Assembly (NCBI GenBank): GCA_022360095.1
Contig: JAKSDK010000487.1
Coordinates: 147,495 to 211,494 of the forward strand
Origin: Phycisphaerales bacterium
Lineage (GTDB): Bacteria > Planctomycetota > Phycisphaerae > UBA1845 > UTPLA1
Reading direction: 5' to 3'
DNA length: 64,000 nt
The notes under the pieces were generated by a model. It had not been told where the DNA came from. It worked only from the letters and a program-made list of their open reading frames with translations, and did no database searches. Positions 52,847 through 59,879 of this stretch are shown in pieces; positions within the stretch are counted from its first letter, which is position 1; every line of letters starts with the position of its first letter. A program made the position numbers and the translations under genes.

Positions 52847-53320
52847 ATGGCTGACGAATCCAAAAGTACTGACCCGGAAGATTTGTATAAGTCCTATTTG
52901 GACGAACGTAGCACGCTGTTGACGTCGTCGCGCGAGTTATCGAAGGCCTATGATACATGGGTGCTGACACTTTCTGGTGGAGCACTGGGGCTTTCAATGA
53001 CGTTTGTCAAAGACATTGTTTCACCGGCTAAGCCAGAATGTCCCATCCTGTTATTATTATCGTGGGCGCTTTTGGCTGGCGCAATTCTGTCTATTATGAT
53101 TGGTCTTTATCAAAGTCCTATTGCTCACAGTCAATACATCAAGATCCTCGACGACATCTATAACGATCTGAATAAGCGACCCTATTGGAAATGTGTTCGC
53201 GATGAACAACTGAAGCTGAAACGCCCAAAAATTGTCGGGATCTTAAATCACGTTAGTCTGATTTGCCTGATAATCGCTGTGCTGTCCATGTCGTATTTCA
53301 CATATCTAAATCTAAAGTAG
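52847..53320 (+). CDS. Three-helix membrane protein of unknown family
   Basis: 157 residues. The N-terminal 30 residues are helical and charged (LYKSYLDERSTLLTSSRELS); then come helix 1 with WVLTLSGGALGLSMTFVKDI, helix 2 in CPILLLLSWALLAGAILSIM, a cytoplasmic loop of about 50 residues, and helix 3 in LICLIIAVLSMSYFTYLNL. The layout is reminiscent of SLATT-type effector membrane proteins, and the LTLSGGALGLSxTF motif recurs, from memory, in unnamed island proteins. No assignment to SLATT is claimed. It starts 33 bases after the nuclease and ends 12 bases before the next gene. Confidence 0.7.
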   Translation: MADESKSTDPEDLYKSYLDERSTLLTSSRELSKAYDTWVLTLSGGALGLSMTFVKDIVSPAKPECPILLLLSWALLAGAILSIMIGLYQSPIAHSQYIKILDDIYNDLNKRPYWKCVRDEQLKLKRPKIVGILNHVSLICLIIAVLSMSYFTYLNLK

Positions 53321-53332
53321 GGAGATCAACCA

Positions 53333-53524
53333 ATGAAATGGTTTAAAAAACCACCACAAGAGACGACTCCACCAGTTCCCGAACGCGAGCGAACGCATCA
53401 TGACACGCCTGCCGATGGCGGCAAGAGTATTGATCCGGTTCATATCCCTCAACCGGCTCCTGTTGATGAGCATCCAAAGCCACCAACGCCGTCTCCACCG
53501 CAAGATTCAAGTAATGATGATTAA
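53333..53524 (+). CDS. Small proline-rich protein A of the island
   Basis: 63 residues, soluble, no cysteine. ATG follows GGGAGATCAACC, a good ribosome site, 12 bases after the membrane gene. The first half is charged (MKWFKKPPQETTPPVPERER). The second half has VHIPQPAPVDEHPKP followed by a Pro/Ser tail PPTPSPPQDSSNDD. The block VHIPxxAPVDExPKP occurs again in the next small protein, which otherwise differs. Likely disordered. It may be a peptide ligand or immunity-like partner of the membrane protein or nuclease; this is inference from position only. Confidence 0.68.
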   Translation: MKWFKKPPQETTPPVPERERTHHDTPADGGKSIDPVHIPQPAPVDEHPKPPTPSPPQDSSNDD

Positions 53525-53569
53525 GAGCTTCACAGTTCTTTTACTGGACCCGAAAGCGAGAAACTGGCT

Positions 53570-53785
53570 ATGAGTAAGAAGAGTAATAGAGCCCCGAAAA
53601 GAACGGACAGCACGCGTTCGCGCAAAGAGCGAGCCCATGAGAGAAAAAAAGAGATAGCTTCACCCCAAAGAGGTACTCGAGTTCCAGGCGAAAGGCGCAG
53701 CCCTCAAGTTCATATCCCACCTATAGCACCTGTCGATGAAATCCCTAAACCACAATCATCACGCCCCCCAAAGGACTCAAAGTAA
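53570..53785 (+). CDS. Small basic/proline-rich protein B of the island
   Basis: 71 residues. The N-terminal 45 residues are very basic (SKKSNRAPKRTDSTRSRKER, AHERKKEIASPQRG), suggesting nucleic-acid or membrane-surface contact. The C-terminus VHIPPIAPVDEIPKP then QSSRPPKDSK repeats the tail motif of the preceding small protein: about 13 of 15 positions of VHIPxxAPVDExPKP are the same or fixed by the pattern. The ribosome site is weak. It starts 45 bases after protein A and lies about 36 bases before a convergent gene. Unknown family. Confidence 0.62.
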   Translation: MSKKSNRAPKRTDSTRSRKERAHERKKEIASPQRGTRVPGERRSPQVHIPPIAPVDEIPKPQSSRPPKDSK

Positions 53786-53821
53786 TGTGAAGTGGGTTTT
53801 TGCACGCTGGACCGCCGGCCG

Positions 53822-54235
53822 CTATTTTGAGAAGGTCCGCTGCGCGGCGGATGCGTGGTTTCGCTCCACACACTCCGGACAAAGACCGCTCATGCCGGAA
53901 GGCAAATTGGAACCACAGGAAACACACGGCCGTCTTCGCCGCTTATTCTGAAGACGCCGCTTTTGGCATAGGAATAGTATCAGTCCCTCAAATGCGAACA
54001 GACCGATGCAAGCGGCCCAATAGATGCCCCGCCGCATCGTTTTGCTTTCGCGCATCATCTTCGCAGTCGGACTCCAGCGTGGATAGTCCATCTTGATTTG
54101 GCGCAACTCCATCTCGTTGCGCAACAGACCGAAAACGCACCAAAGGAGAGCGGCTGCCACGATCAGCGAGAGAACCGCCAGCGGCCAAACCGGACGATCC
54201 TTCTTATGAATCCTTGTTGTCGTATACGATTTCAA
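53822..54235 (-). CDS. Two-helix membrane protein with C-terminal zinc ribbon
   Basis: 137 residues using a TTG start at 54235 (GGAAA upstream); no ATG is available before the first helix. Helix 1 is in WPLAVLSLIVAAALLWCVFG and helix 2 in GIYWAACIGLFAFEGLILFL. A zinc ribbon follows (CVSCGSNLPSGMSGLCPEC), related to the CPxC-NLRGL-CPEC ribbon of the gene at 19425 but placed at the C-terminus. Such proteins are common and uncharacterised in Planctomycetota. It is convergent with the island and probably not part of it. Confidence 0.66.
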   Translation of the reverse strand: MKSYTTTRIHKKDRPVWPLAVLSLIVAAALLWCVFGLLRNEMELRQIKMDYPRWSPTAKMMRESKTMRRGIYWAACIGLFAFEGLILFLCQKRRLQNKRRRRPCVSCGSNLPSGMSGLCPECVERNHASAAQRTFSK

Positions 54236-54311
54236 CAGAGATTTCCATTTATCACTTTCACCATTTTAACCCAAAGCACCTGCTTTATCATCCTGGAACG
54301 CTATCGCACCG

Positions 54312-54345
54312 ACGCTTGACCGAGAATCCCTTCTCGATCCAGCGT
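54312..54345. repeat. REP-like hairpin, extended stem
   Basis: The stem begins ACGCTTGACCGAGAA and closes TTCTCGATCCAGCGT around loop TCCC, with one or two mismatched pairs in 15. It is the same family as the hairpins at 47.6 and 55.3 kb. It lies about 37 bases outside the left end of the IS200-type element. Confidence 0.72.
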
Positions 54346-54381
54346 GGATACCAATAGCTACAAGGGCGCCCCATCTCGCGC

Positions 54382-55031
54382 AACAATCTTAGCCCCGGCG
54401 TTTACGCCGGGGTCACGTCGCAGAAAACAACCCTATCAGGCCCGTTTACGGGCCTTCTCCTCCCAGTCACTCGTACTGGATGATCCGCTCCAGTCGCTCA
54501 TGCACCGTACGACGCGCGTGGTGTTCGCGCTGGTGACGAATGTACGACGTGACCCACTCCAAATCGCGCGTGCCGAAACTGACAACCCCATAGCCGGTCT
54601 GCCAGTGAAGTGTCTTGTTGTTGAGCCCCGCTTGCTGGTTGACGTCGTGAGAAGTGCCGCCTTTGAGTTGGCCGATCCATTCACTGATTGCGATGGTCGG
54701 CGCGACCGTCACAGCCACATGCACATGGTCTTCAATTCCGCCGATTTCGTGAACGAAAGCGCCAGGCGTATCGATGATTCGTTTTTTCAGCCGTTGATGT
54801 GTTAGGGTTTTAATCTGCGGATTGAGCAATGGCAAACTGTTCTTCGTGTGCCAAACGATATGGAGATTGATCTCTGAGTAGTAGTTTCGGGACATGATCT
54901 CTCTCTGCGATTGCCCGAGAAAGGCTCAAGCCACGACATCGAGAAGGCCCGTCAACGGGCCTGAACATGTTGTGACGACCTTGTTCCCCGGCGTAAACGC
55001 CGGGGCTAGTATTAAAACAGAACACGAACCA
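54382..55031. mobile_element. IS200-type insertion element with subterminal hairpins
   Basis: About 650 bp around a single tnpA gene. The left side has hairpins at 54393-54412 (CCCCGGCGT/ACGCCGGGG around TT) and 54439-54454 (GGCCCGT/ACGGGCC). The right side has the matching pair at 54946-54961 and 54986-55005. Ends are set from the sequence shared with a second, transposase-less copy (left from AACAATC, right to ACACGAACCA). No target duplication and no terminal inverted repeat are seen, as expected for single-strand transposition of the IS200/IS605 family. Confidence 0.82.
54467..54895 (-). CDS. tnpA: IS200-like HUH transposase (Y1, TnpA)
   Basis: 142 residues, intact. The HUH motif is in HEIGGIEDHVHVAVTVAPTI and the catalytic tyrosine with its helper glutamine in LEWVTSYIRHQREHHARRT. 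The sequence INLHIVWHTKNSLPLLNPQI opens the fold as in the IS200/REP-associated transposase family. It cuts and joins single-stranded DNA at hairpin ends. The length favours a stand-alone IS200 TnpA over the longer RAYT type, yet REP-like hairpins stand beside it. The reading frame is undamaged, so the element may be active. Confidence 0.88.
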   Translation of the reverse strand: MSRNYYSEINLHIVWHTKNSLPLLNPQIKTLTHQRLKKRIIDTPGAFVHEIGGIEDHVHVAVTVAPTIAISEWIGQLKGGTSHDVNQQAGLNNKTLHWQTGYGVVSFGTRDLEWVTSYIRHQREHHARRTVHERLERIIQYE

Positions 55032-55131
55032 TTTGCAAGACTTGAGCTAATGTTAAAACAGACGACAACCTATTTGCAGCACGCGAGCTATTGTTAGAAC
55101 AGATGAAAACTATTTGCAGAACCTCAGGCTC
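55012..55131. repeat. Three direct repeats of about 41 bp
   Basis: Units at 55012-55052, 55053-55093 and 55094-55131 (last slightly short). Shared blocks are TTARAACAGA, AACYATTTGCA and GAGCTAWTG. The first unit overlaps the end sequence of the IS200-type element (TTAAAACAGAACACGAACCA). The repeats are contiguous without spacers, so this is a tandem repeat, not a CRISPR array. It may mark repeated or aberrant insertion at this end. Confidence 0.72.
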
Positions 55132-55214
55132 AAAAAAACCGCGGCCGATTCGTCGTCCGTTAAGGATAATCGATGCGCCTCGGGACAATGTGCCGCAAGA
55201 CGACACACCATGAG

Positions 55215-55577
55215 AACAATCCTAGCCCCGGCGTTTACGCCGGGGTCACGTAGCGGAAAACAACACTGACATGCCCGTTTACGGGCCTTTCCCGACGCTG
55301 GACCGAGAATCCCTTCTCGGTCCCCATCCTCATGGGAATCCCTTCCCATGTCTGTGGGGAAAAATGCATAGCGGATCCGAGGAGTACACAGGAAAGATTC
55401 CTCTGACGAGGAGGACCGAGAAAGGATTCTCGGTCCAGCACGCTCTATGACGTGGTTGGCCCCTCGGCGACGGGTGGCATGGGCGTGCGCCGACGCTCGG
55501 TCCAGCACAAATATGTTGTGACGACCTTGTTCCCCGGCGTAAACGCCGGGGCTAGTATTAAAACAGAACACGAACCA
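55215..55577. mobile_element. Transposase-less derivative of the IS200-type element carrying REP hairpins
   Basis: About 363 bp. The left 75 bases match the left end of the neighbouring IS (hairpins at 55230-55247 region and 55273-55286). The right 65 bases, 55513-55577, are identical to 54967-55031, including the hairpin at 55532-55551. The tnpA gene is absent; its place holds REP-like hairpins at 55300-55323 and 55413-55436 (opposite orientation) and a related one at 55331-55350 (CATGGGAA/TTCCCATG around TCCC). It looks like a MITE or PATE that could be moved by the neighbouring transposase. Confidence 0.75.
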
Positions 55578-55587
55578 CTGATGTTTA

Positions 55588-55776
55588 TTACGGCCCAATC
55601 TCGGCCGAAGGATTCACATACGTATCCTTCACCGCGTCGATCACATCCTGAGGAACCAGCGTGTAGATCAGATATGCCCCCGCCACGAGGATGAGGAGAT
55701 ATAGGAGATAGCCGAACGGGCCGAGCGCGCCGAACATCAGACGTCTTCGTCCCCGGCGATTCAGGATCAATCCCAC
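55588..55776 (-). CDS. Small single-helix membrane protein
   Basis: 62 residues with a GTG start at 55776, eight bases after GGAGGA. A basic N-terminus (MGLILNRRGRRRLMF) is followed by one helix, PFGYLLYLLILVAGAYLIYT, and a short polar tail ending VKDTYVNPSAEIGP. It follows frr by 28 bases on the same strand and is likely co-transcribed. No family recognised. Its stop lies about ten bases from the end of the mobile-element derivative. Confidence 0.62.
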   Translation of the reverse strand: MGLILNRRGRRRLMFGALGPFGYLLYLLILVAGAYLIYTLVPQDVIDAVKDTYVNPSAEIGP

Positions 55777-55804
55777 CTGGGTTCCTCCGGTCTTCGGCCC
55801 CGCG

Positions 55805-56374
55805 TTAGATTTCCGTCACTTCCTTCGTCTTCGCGGTCATCAAATCGTCGACCGCGCCCTCATATTTCTTGATCAGCTTGTCGATGAGATCATGGCCGCG
55901 CTTGGCGTCGTCCTCGGGCAAGTCGCCCGCCTTCTTCTCCGCGTCGATCTTCTGCATCGCATCCCGACGGGCATTTCGCAGAGCCACCTTCTGCCCTTCC
56001 GCCAGTTTCTTGACCTGCGTCGCGATCTGCTGCCGACGCTCCCCCGAGAGCGGCGGCACCGGCAGGCGAATGACCTTGCCGTCGCTCTGCGGATTGATGC
56101 CGATGTCCGCCTCCTGAAGCGCGCGCTCGATGTCCTTCAGGGTTGTTGGATCGTAGGGTTTCACGATAAGCATCGTGGCGTCAGGGGCGCTGATCGTCGC
56201 GAGCCCCTTCAGATCCATCGGCGCATCCCCATAGGCCGGCACCTTGACCTTCAGTTGGTCCACCAACCCCGGCGAGGCCCGGCCGGTCCGAACACCCCGG
56301 TATTCCGTCTTCAAGAAGCTGACGGCCTTCTCCATCGCCTCTTCAGCTTCAAGCTCGATTTCATCAAGCGGCAT
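55805..56374 (-). CDS. frr: Ribosome recycling factor
   Basis: 189 residues, full length. Key regions: EAMEKAVSFLKTEYRGVRTG, RASPGLVDQLKVKVPAYGD, INPQSDGKVIRLPVPPLSGE, RRQQIATQVKKLAEGQKVAL and RNARRDAMQKIDAEKKAG. These are the classic RRF domain I helices and the hinge to domain II. It splits post-termination ribosomes together with EF-G. pyrH and tsf, its frequent neighbours, are not adjacent. A GTG-started membrane protein follows on the same strand. Confidence 0.97.
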   Translation of the reverse strand: MPLDEIELEAEEAMEKAVSFLKTEYRGVRTGRASPGLVDQLKVKVPAYGDAPMDLKGLATISAPDATMLIVKPYDPTTLKDIERALQEADIGINPQSDGKVIRLPVPPLSGERRQQIATQVKKLAEGQKVALRNARRDAMQKIDAEKKAGDLPEDDAKRGHDLIDKLIKKYEGAVDDLMTAKTKEVTEI

Positions 56375-56457
56375 AGGTCCATAACCTCCTCATAACGCAA
56401 AAACGCCATTCTACTCCCCCATCCGCAAAATGCGAACCGGCGCTCGCTCCATTGGAC

Positions 56458-56608
56458 CAGAGCCGCGCCCGTCAGGAAGCGGTGGGCGCCCCAAGAAAAG
56501 GGGTCGCCGGATTGAAGCGGGGAAATGCTCGGAGCGGCTACGGTCACTCTATTTTCGGGCGTGGGCTTTGCGTTGTGCGCCCACCGCTTCCTGACGGGCG
56601 CGGCTCTG
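56458..56608. repeat. Perfect 32-bp inverted repeat with 87-base centre
   Basis: The left arm 56458-56489 and right arm 56577-56608 are exact reverse complements over 32 bases (left arm begins CAGAGCCGCGCCCGTC and ends GCGGTGGGCGC). The 87-base centre has no gene. A-rich and T-rich pieces (GCAAAATGCG before, ATTTTTGCG after) extend the symmetry loosely. It fills most of the 340-base gap between frr and the next gene, which otherwise shows nothing except a -10 box at 56704-56709. It is a MITE-like or regulatory element. Confidence 0.82.
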
Positions 56609-56703
56609 ATTTTTGCGCGGCGGTCACCGACATGGCCGCGCTTCGCTTGGCCATGCCACCCTTCATTTCGTTTTTTGGCAAAATGTTGTCACGGGAACGG
56701 TGA

Positions 56704-56709
56704 TATAAT
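56704..56709 (+). promoter_or_regulatory. TATAAT -10 box, possibly for a leaderless transcript
   Basis: A perfect TATAAT lies only six bases before the GTG start at 56716, so transcription would begin at or next to the start codon. No ribosome site is present. A -35 at the normal distance is not evident. Confidence 0.45.
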
Positions 56710-56715
56710 CAACCC

Positions 56716-58011
56716 GTGCAAGCGCCCGTGCCATCCAACCTCGACGCCCACCGGTCCGAACCGCGCTGGAAAACCTACGGCTGTCTCCTGCTCATGCTGA
56801 TCGGCCTGTATTTGGCGATGGGCCCCAGGGTGAAGCTCTCCGAATGGAAAGTCACCCGCGAAGGAAACACGGCCCTCGACGAGGCGATCCAATGGAAGCG
56901 AGGCGAACTCACTCTTTCCCGCGATTTCTACGAAGATGTGAACGTCGGCGACAAGACCTACAACGTTGTCGGACCGGCTTTCGTCCTGTTGTCGCTCTTG
57001 GGCACAACGCTCAGCGCCTGGGCGGGAGGAGGAACTGCCCACTTCGATCCATTCCTTTACGTTTGCTTCGTCGCACTCCCCCTGCCGCTCGTCGGTTTCT
57101 GGGCTTTTCAGAAAGTCGTCAAGTCGTCGGACTGGAGCGCCGTGCTCACCGGATATCTTATCGCCGGCACGAGCCTGGAGCCCGTCCTTGCCATTTGCCG
57201 GGGTGGCAGCATCTACTACATCAATCATGTCCTTGCCGTCATCGGCCTTTTGCTCATCGCGGCCGATTTGCTCGGCCCATGTCGGATCTGGCCCGCGGTC
57301 ATCGGCCTTTGCATCGCCACCTGGTCCCGACAAACCGCATGCTTCTACGCCCTGCCGATTCTCTGGATCGCCTGGCAAAGCTCAGGCACTCCGCCGCCTA
57401 TGCGGAGCCCTCAAACCCAGGAAGTTCTTCGCCACGCGCCGCATCGTGCGAAGCGGCGCTTTTGGATCGCCTTGGGCGGCATTGCGATCGCGGCGACCCT
57501 GCCCATGACACTCAACGCCCTGAAGTTTGGAAACCCTTTCCAAACCGGTTACTCGCTGATGTATCAGGACCGTACCGACCGCATCGGTCGCAAAGCCCAG
57601 GAGTGCTTCCTCGGTCCGCGATACCTGCCCGAGCACGCGATCGCGATGAACCTCGCCTATCCCCAATGGGATGTCCGCAAGGGTCAGCTCCATGCGGACA
57701 TCGCCGACACAAACGGTGGAAGCATCTGGTTCACGAGCCCCTTGCTTTGCGGAATCTTCTTCACGGTCCCTTCCTGGTGGCACGATCGCCGGAGGCGGGC
57801 CCTGATGCTTGCCACACTACCGGTCATCGCCGTCTTCATGTGCTACCACACCACGGGCGCAGACCGAGCCGGCTATTACCGTTATGCGCTCGATTTCATC
57901 CCGATCTGGCTCATGGTCATTGCACCCTACACATCAAGCCGTCGCGGCCACCCGCTTACGCTGGCCTGTCTGGGTTACAGTGCGCTCTATTTCAACCTGA
58001 TCCCCTATTGA
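56716..58011 (+). CDS. Polytopic membrane protein, glycosyltransferase-C-like
   Basis: 431 residues with about nine or ten hydrophobic helices. The first luminal loop follows helix 1 and contains a charged stretch with EWKVTREGNTALDEAIQWKR and DFYEDVNVGDKTYNVVGPAF, reminiscent of GT-C mannosyl-type transferases in which an acidic pair sits in that loop. No firm DxD or family motif. The GTG start at 56716 has no ribosome site; a -10 box stands just before it. The gene precedes the skp-lpx operon but is separated by 102 bases. Function open. Confidence 0.6.
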   Translation: MQAPVPSNLDAHRSEPRWKTYGCLLLMLIGLYLAMGPRVKLSEWKVTREGNTALDEAIQWKRGELTLSRDFYEDVNVGDKTYNVVGPAFVLLSLLGTTLSAWAGGGTAHFDPFLYVCFVALPLPLVGFWAFQKVVKSSDWSAVLTGYLIAGTSLEPVLAICRGGSIYYINHVLAVIGLLLIAADLLGPCRIWPAVIGLCIATWSRQTACFYALPILWIAWQSSGTPPPMRSPQTQEVLRHAPHRAKRRFWIALGGIAIAATLPMTLNALKFGNPFQTGYSLMYQDRTDRIGRKAQECFLGPRYLPEHAIAMNLAYPQWDVRKGQLHADIADTNGGSIWFTSPLLCGIFFTVPSWWHDRRRRALMLATLPVIAVFMCYHTTGADRAGYYRYALDFIPIWLMVIAPYTSSRRGHPLTLACLGYSALYFNLIPY

Positions 58012-58113
58012 TGCTTCAATAAGCCTGTTCTTTTTCAGAACTTGCGTTTTGACCGTTCGGAGTCACAATGCCGCTAAACAGGAACGTATGTCCGATTGAT
58101 GGAGCGTAGGCTA

Positions 58114-58788
58114 ATGAAACACAAATTGACAATCGTGGGTCTCGTCGTCCTGGGCGTCGCCGTTCTGGTCGGCAGCAGTCAGGGAAATTCGCAGATGTCG
58201 AACCAGACCATGCGGTCAGGCTCCGGCGCATGCTGCGTCGGCGTGATCGACTTTGTTCGAATCTTCAATGAGTGCGCCGAAATCCAGGACCTGAATCAGC
58301 GCATTCGCCAGGAGGAAGCGGCCATTCAAGCCGAAGTCAAGAAACGAAAAGAAAAGATCGCCGAAAAGCAGATTGCCCTTTCCGCATTTCAACCCGGCAC
58401 GGCCGACTACGAACAACGACGAAGGGAGCTGATGCGCATGAACATCGAGGCCAACGTTTGGTTCGAGATGGCGCAGCAGGACCTGGAGAAGCAGAAATTC
58501 GATTGGACGCGTATCATCTATGAAAAATCCGCCAAACTCGCAGGCAATATCGCCAAAGAGCGAGGCTACGACATCTTGCTCCAATTCAAGGAATTCAAAC
58601 CTGAGGTCATCGAGCAGACCGTGGCCGGCATACGCCGAATGATCCAGGACCGAGCGGTCATTTACGCCGTGCCTGAATTGGACATCACGGACATGGTGAT
58701 TCGTCGTCTCAACGAGCAATACAGAACGAGCGGCGGCAATCGTCGGACACCGGCCACTCCGTCCGGGACGATGACGCCGACGCCCTGA
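58114..58788 (+). CDS. skp: Skp/OmpH-family periplasmic chaperone
   Basis: 224 residues from the ATG at 58114, after GGAG; the frame opens from 58096. Signal peptide KLTIVGLVVLGVAVLVGSSQG. After CCVGVIDFVRIFNECAEIQD (the first strand of the OmpH fold) comes a long coiled coil (IRQEEAAIQAEVKKRKEKIA to MAQQDLEKQKFDWTRIIYEK) and a return strand GYDILLQFKEF. Skp holds unfolded outer-membrane proteins on the way to the Bam complex. In many genomes it stands directly before lpxD, as here, 29 bases upstream. Confidence 0.88.
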   Translation: MKHKLTIVGLVVLGVAVLVGSSQGNSQMSNQTMRSGSGACCVGVIDFVRIFNECAEIQDLNQRIRQEEAAIQAEVKKRKEKIAEKQIALSAFQPGTADYEQRRRELMRMNIEANVWFEMAQQDLEKQKFDWTRIIYEKSAKLAGNIAKERGYDILLQFKEFKPEVIEQTVAGIRRMIQDRAVIYAVPELDITDMVIRRLNEQYRTSGGNRRTPATPSGTMTPTP

Positions 58789-58817
58789 GCGGAACCCCAT
58801 GACATCGAGAACGGATC

Positions 58818-59879
58818 ATGTGCGCAAGCGAAACCCCTCACTTCACCGTCGACGAACTTGCCAAACTTTGCAACGGACGTCTGGCCGGCTCAGCCCGTCA
58901 CGCGTCCAAGATCGTCCGAGGCATTTCCTCACTTGAAGAAGCCAGTGAAGACCAGATCACCTGGTTGGCCGAGAAGCGACTGATGAACAAGCTGGCGGAT
59001 TGCCGTGCAGCGGCCGTGATCGGAACGGAGGCCGTCGTCGGTACGAATGAACGCGGCCTTGTCGTCGCGGATCCGGAGCTTGCCGTTGCTCAAATCCTGG
59101 AGGGATTTTACGTTCCCGACGCTGCCCCCGAGCCGGGAATTCATCCCTCCGCAATCGTCCACCCCTCAGCGAAACTGGGCACGAATGCCGCCGTCGGAGC
59201 ACTTTCAATCGTCGGAGAGGGAGCCGTCGTCGGTGATGACACGGTCATCCACGAAGGCGTAAGCATCGGCAAAAATGTCCGGATCGGCGCCGGAACCGTC
59301 ATTTTTGACCGATGTGTGATCTACGATCGCTGTGAGATCGGCAATAATGTCAGGATTCACTCGGGCGTCATTATCGGGGCTGACGGCTTCGGCTACATTT
59401 TTCGAGACAACCGACATCGAAAGTTGATGCATCTGGGAACCGTTGTCATCGAAGATGAAGTCGAAATTGGCGCGAATAGCTGTATCGACCGAGGAAAGTT
59501 AGGGGCCACCCGGGTCGGCCGGGGGTCCAAGATTGATAACCTAGTCATGATTGCCCATAATGTCCACGTTGGACCGAACTGCATCATCATCGCCCAGTGC
59601 GGCCTGGCGGGGAGCTGCAAACTGGGCGAAGGGGTGATGCTGGCCGGACATGTGGGTGTCGTTCAGGGAGTGACCATCGGTCCTGGAGCGCAGCTCGCGG
59701 CCAAGGCTGTCGCGACCAGCAATGTGCCTGCCGGGGCGAATTTCTCCGGTTACCCGGCCCAGGATCACAAGACCGAGTTGCGGAACACGGCCCGAATCCG
59801 AAAACTACCGCAACTTTTTGACAAAGTCGCGGAACTTGAGAAACGAGTGGCGGAACTTGCAGGCTCAGCAGACCATTGA
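58818..59879 (+). CDS. lpxD: UDP-3-O-acylglucosamine N-acyltransferase
   Basis: 353 residues, full length. The N-terminal uridine-binding domain (FTVDELAKLCNGRLAG.. GISSLEEASEDQITWLAEKR) is followed by a left-handed beta-helix of hexapeptide repeats (IHPSAIVHPSAKLGTNAAVG, VIFDRCVIYDRCEIGNNVRI). Catalytic region: HSGVIIGADGFGYIF, then KLMHLGTVVIEDEVEIGANS with the conserved CIDRG, and DNLVMIAHNVHVGPNCIIIA. It adds the N-linked acyl chain in lipid A synthesis using acyl-ACP. The last 23 bases overlap the start of lpxC/fabZ. Confidence 0.96.
   Translation: MCASETPHFTVDELAKLCNGRLAGSARHASKIVRGISSLEEASEDQITWLAEKRLMNKLADCRAAAVIGTEAVVGTNERGLVVADPELAVAQILEGFYVPDAAPEPGIHPSAIVHPSAKLGTNAAVGALSIVGEGAVVGDDTVIHEGVSIGKNVRIGAGTVIFDRCVIYDRCEIGNNVRIHSGVIIGADGFGYIFRDNRHRKLMHLGTVVIEDEVEIGANSCIDRGKLGATRVGRGSKIDNLVMIAHNVHVGPNCIIIAQCGLAGSCKLGEGVMLAGHVGVVQGVTIGPGAQLAAKAVATSNVPAGANFSGYPAQDHKTELRNTARIRKLPQLFDKVAELEKRVAELAGSADH

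Noticed and set aside
52847..53320. Firm call as a SLATT effector
   Set aside because: Three helices and the loop pattern are only reminiscent; the family's motifs cannot be shown by eye.
55012..55131. CRISPR-like array
   Set aside because: The three 41-base units are contiguous, have no spacers, diverge from each other and no cas gene is near; it is a tandem repeat.
54382..55577. Composite transposon formed by the two element copies
   Set aside because: The copies lie in the same orientation only 184 bases apart and the DNA between them has no cargo gene.
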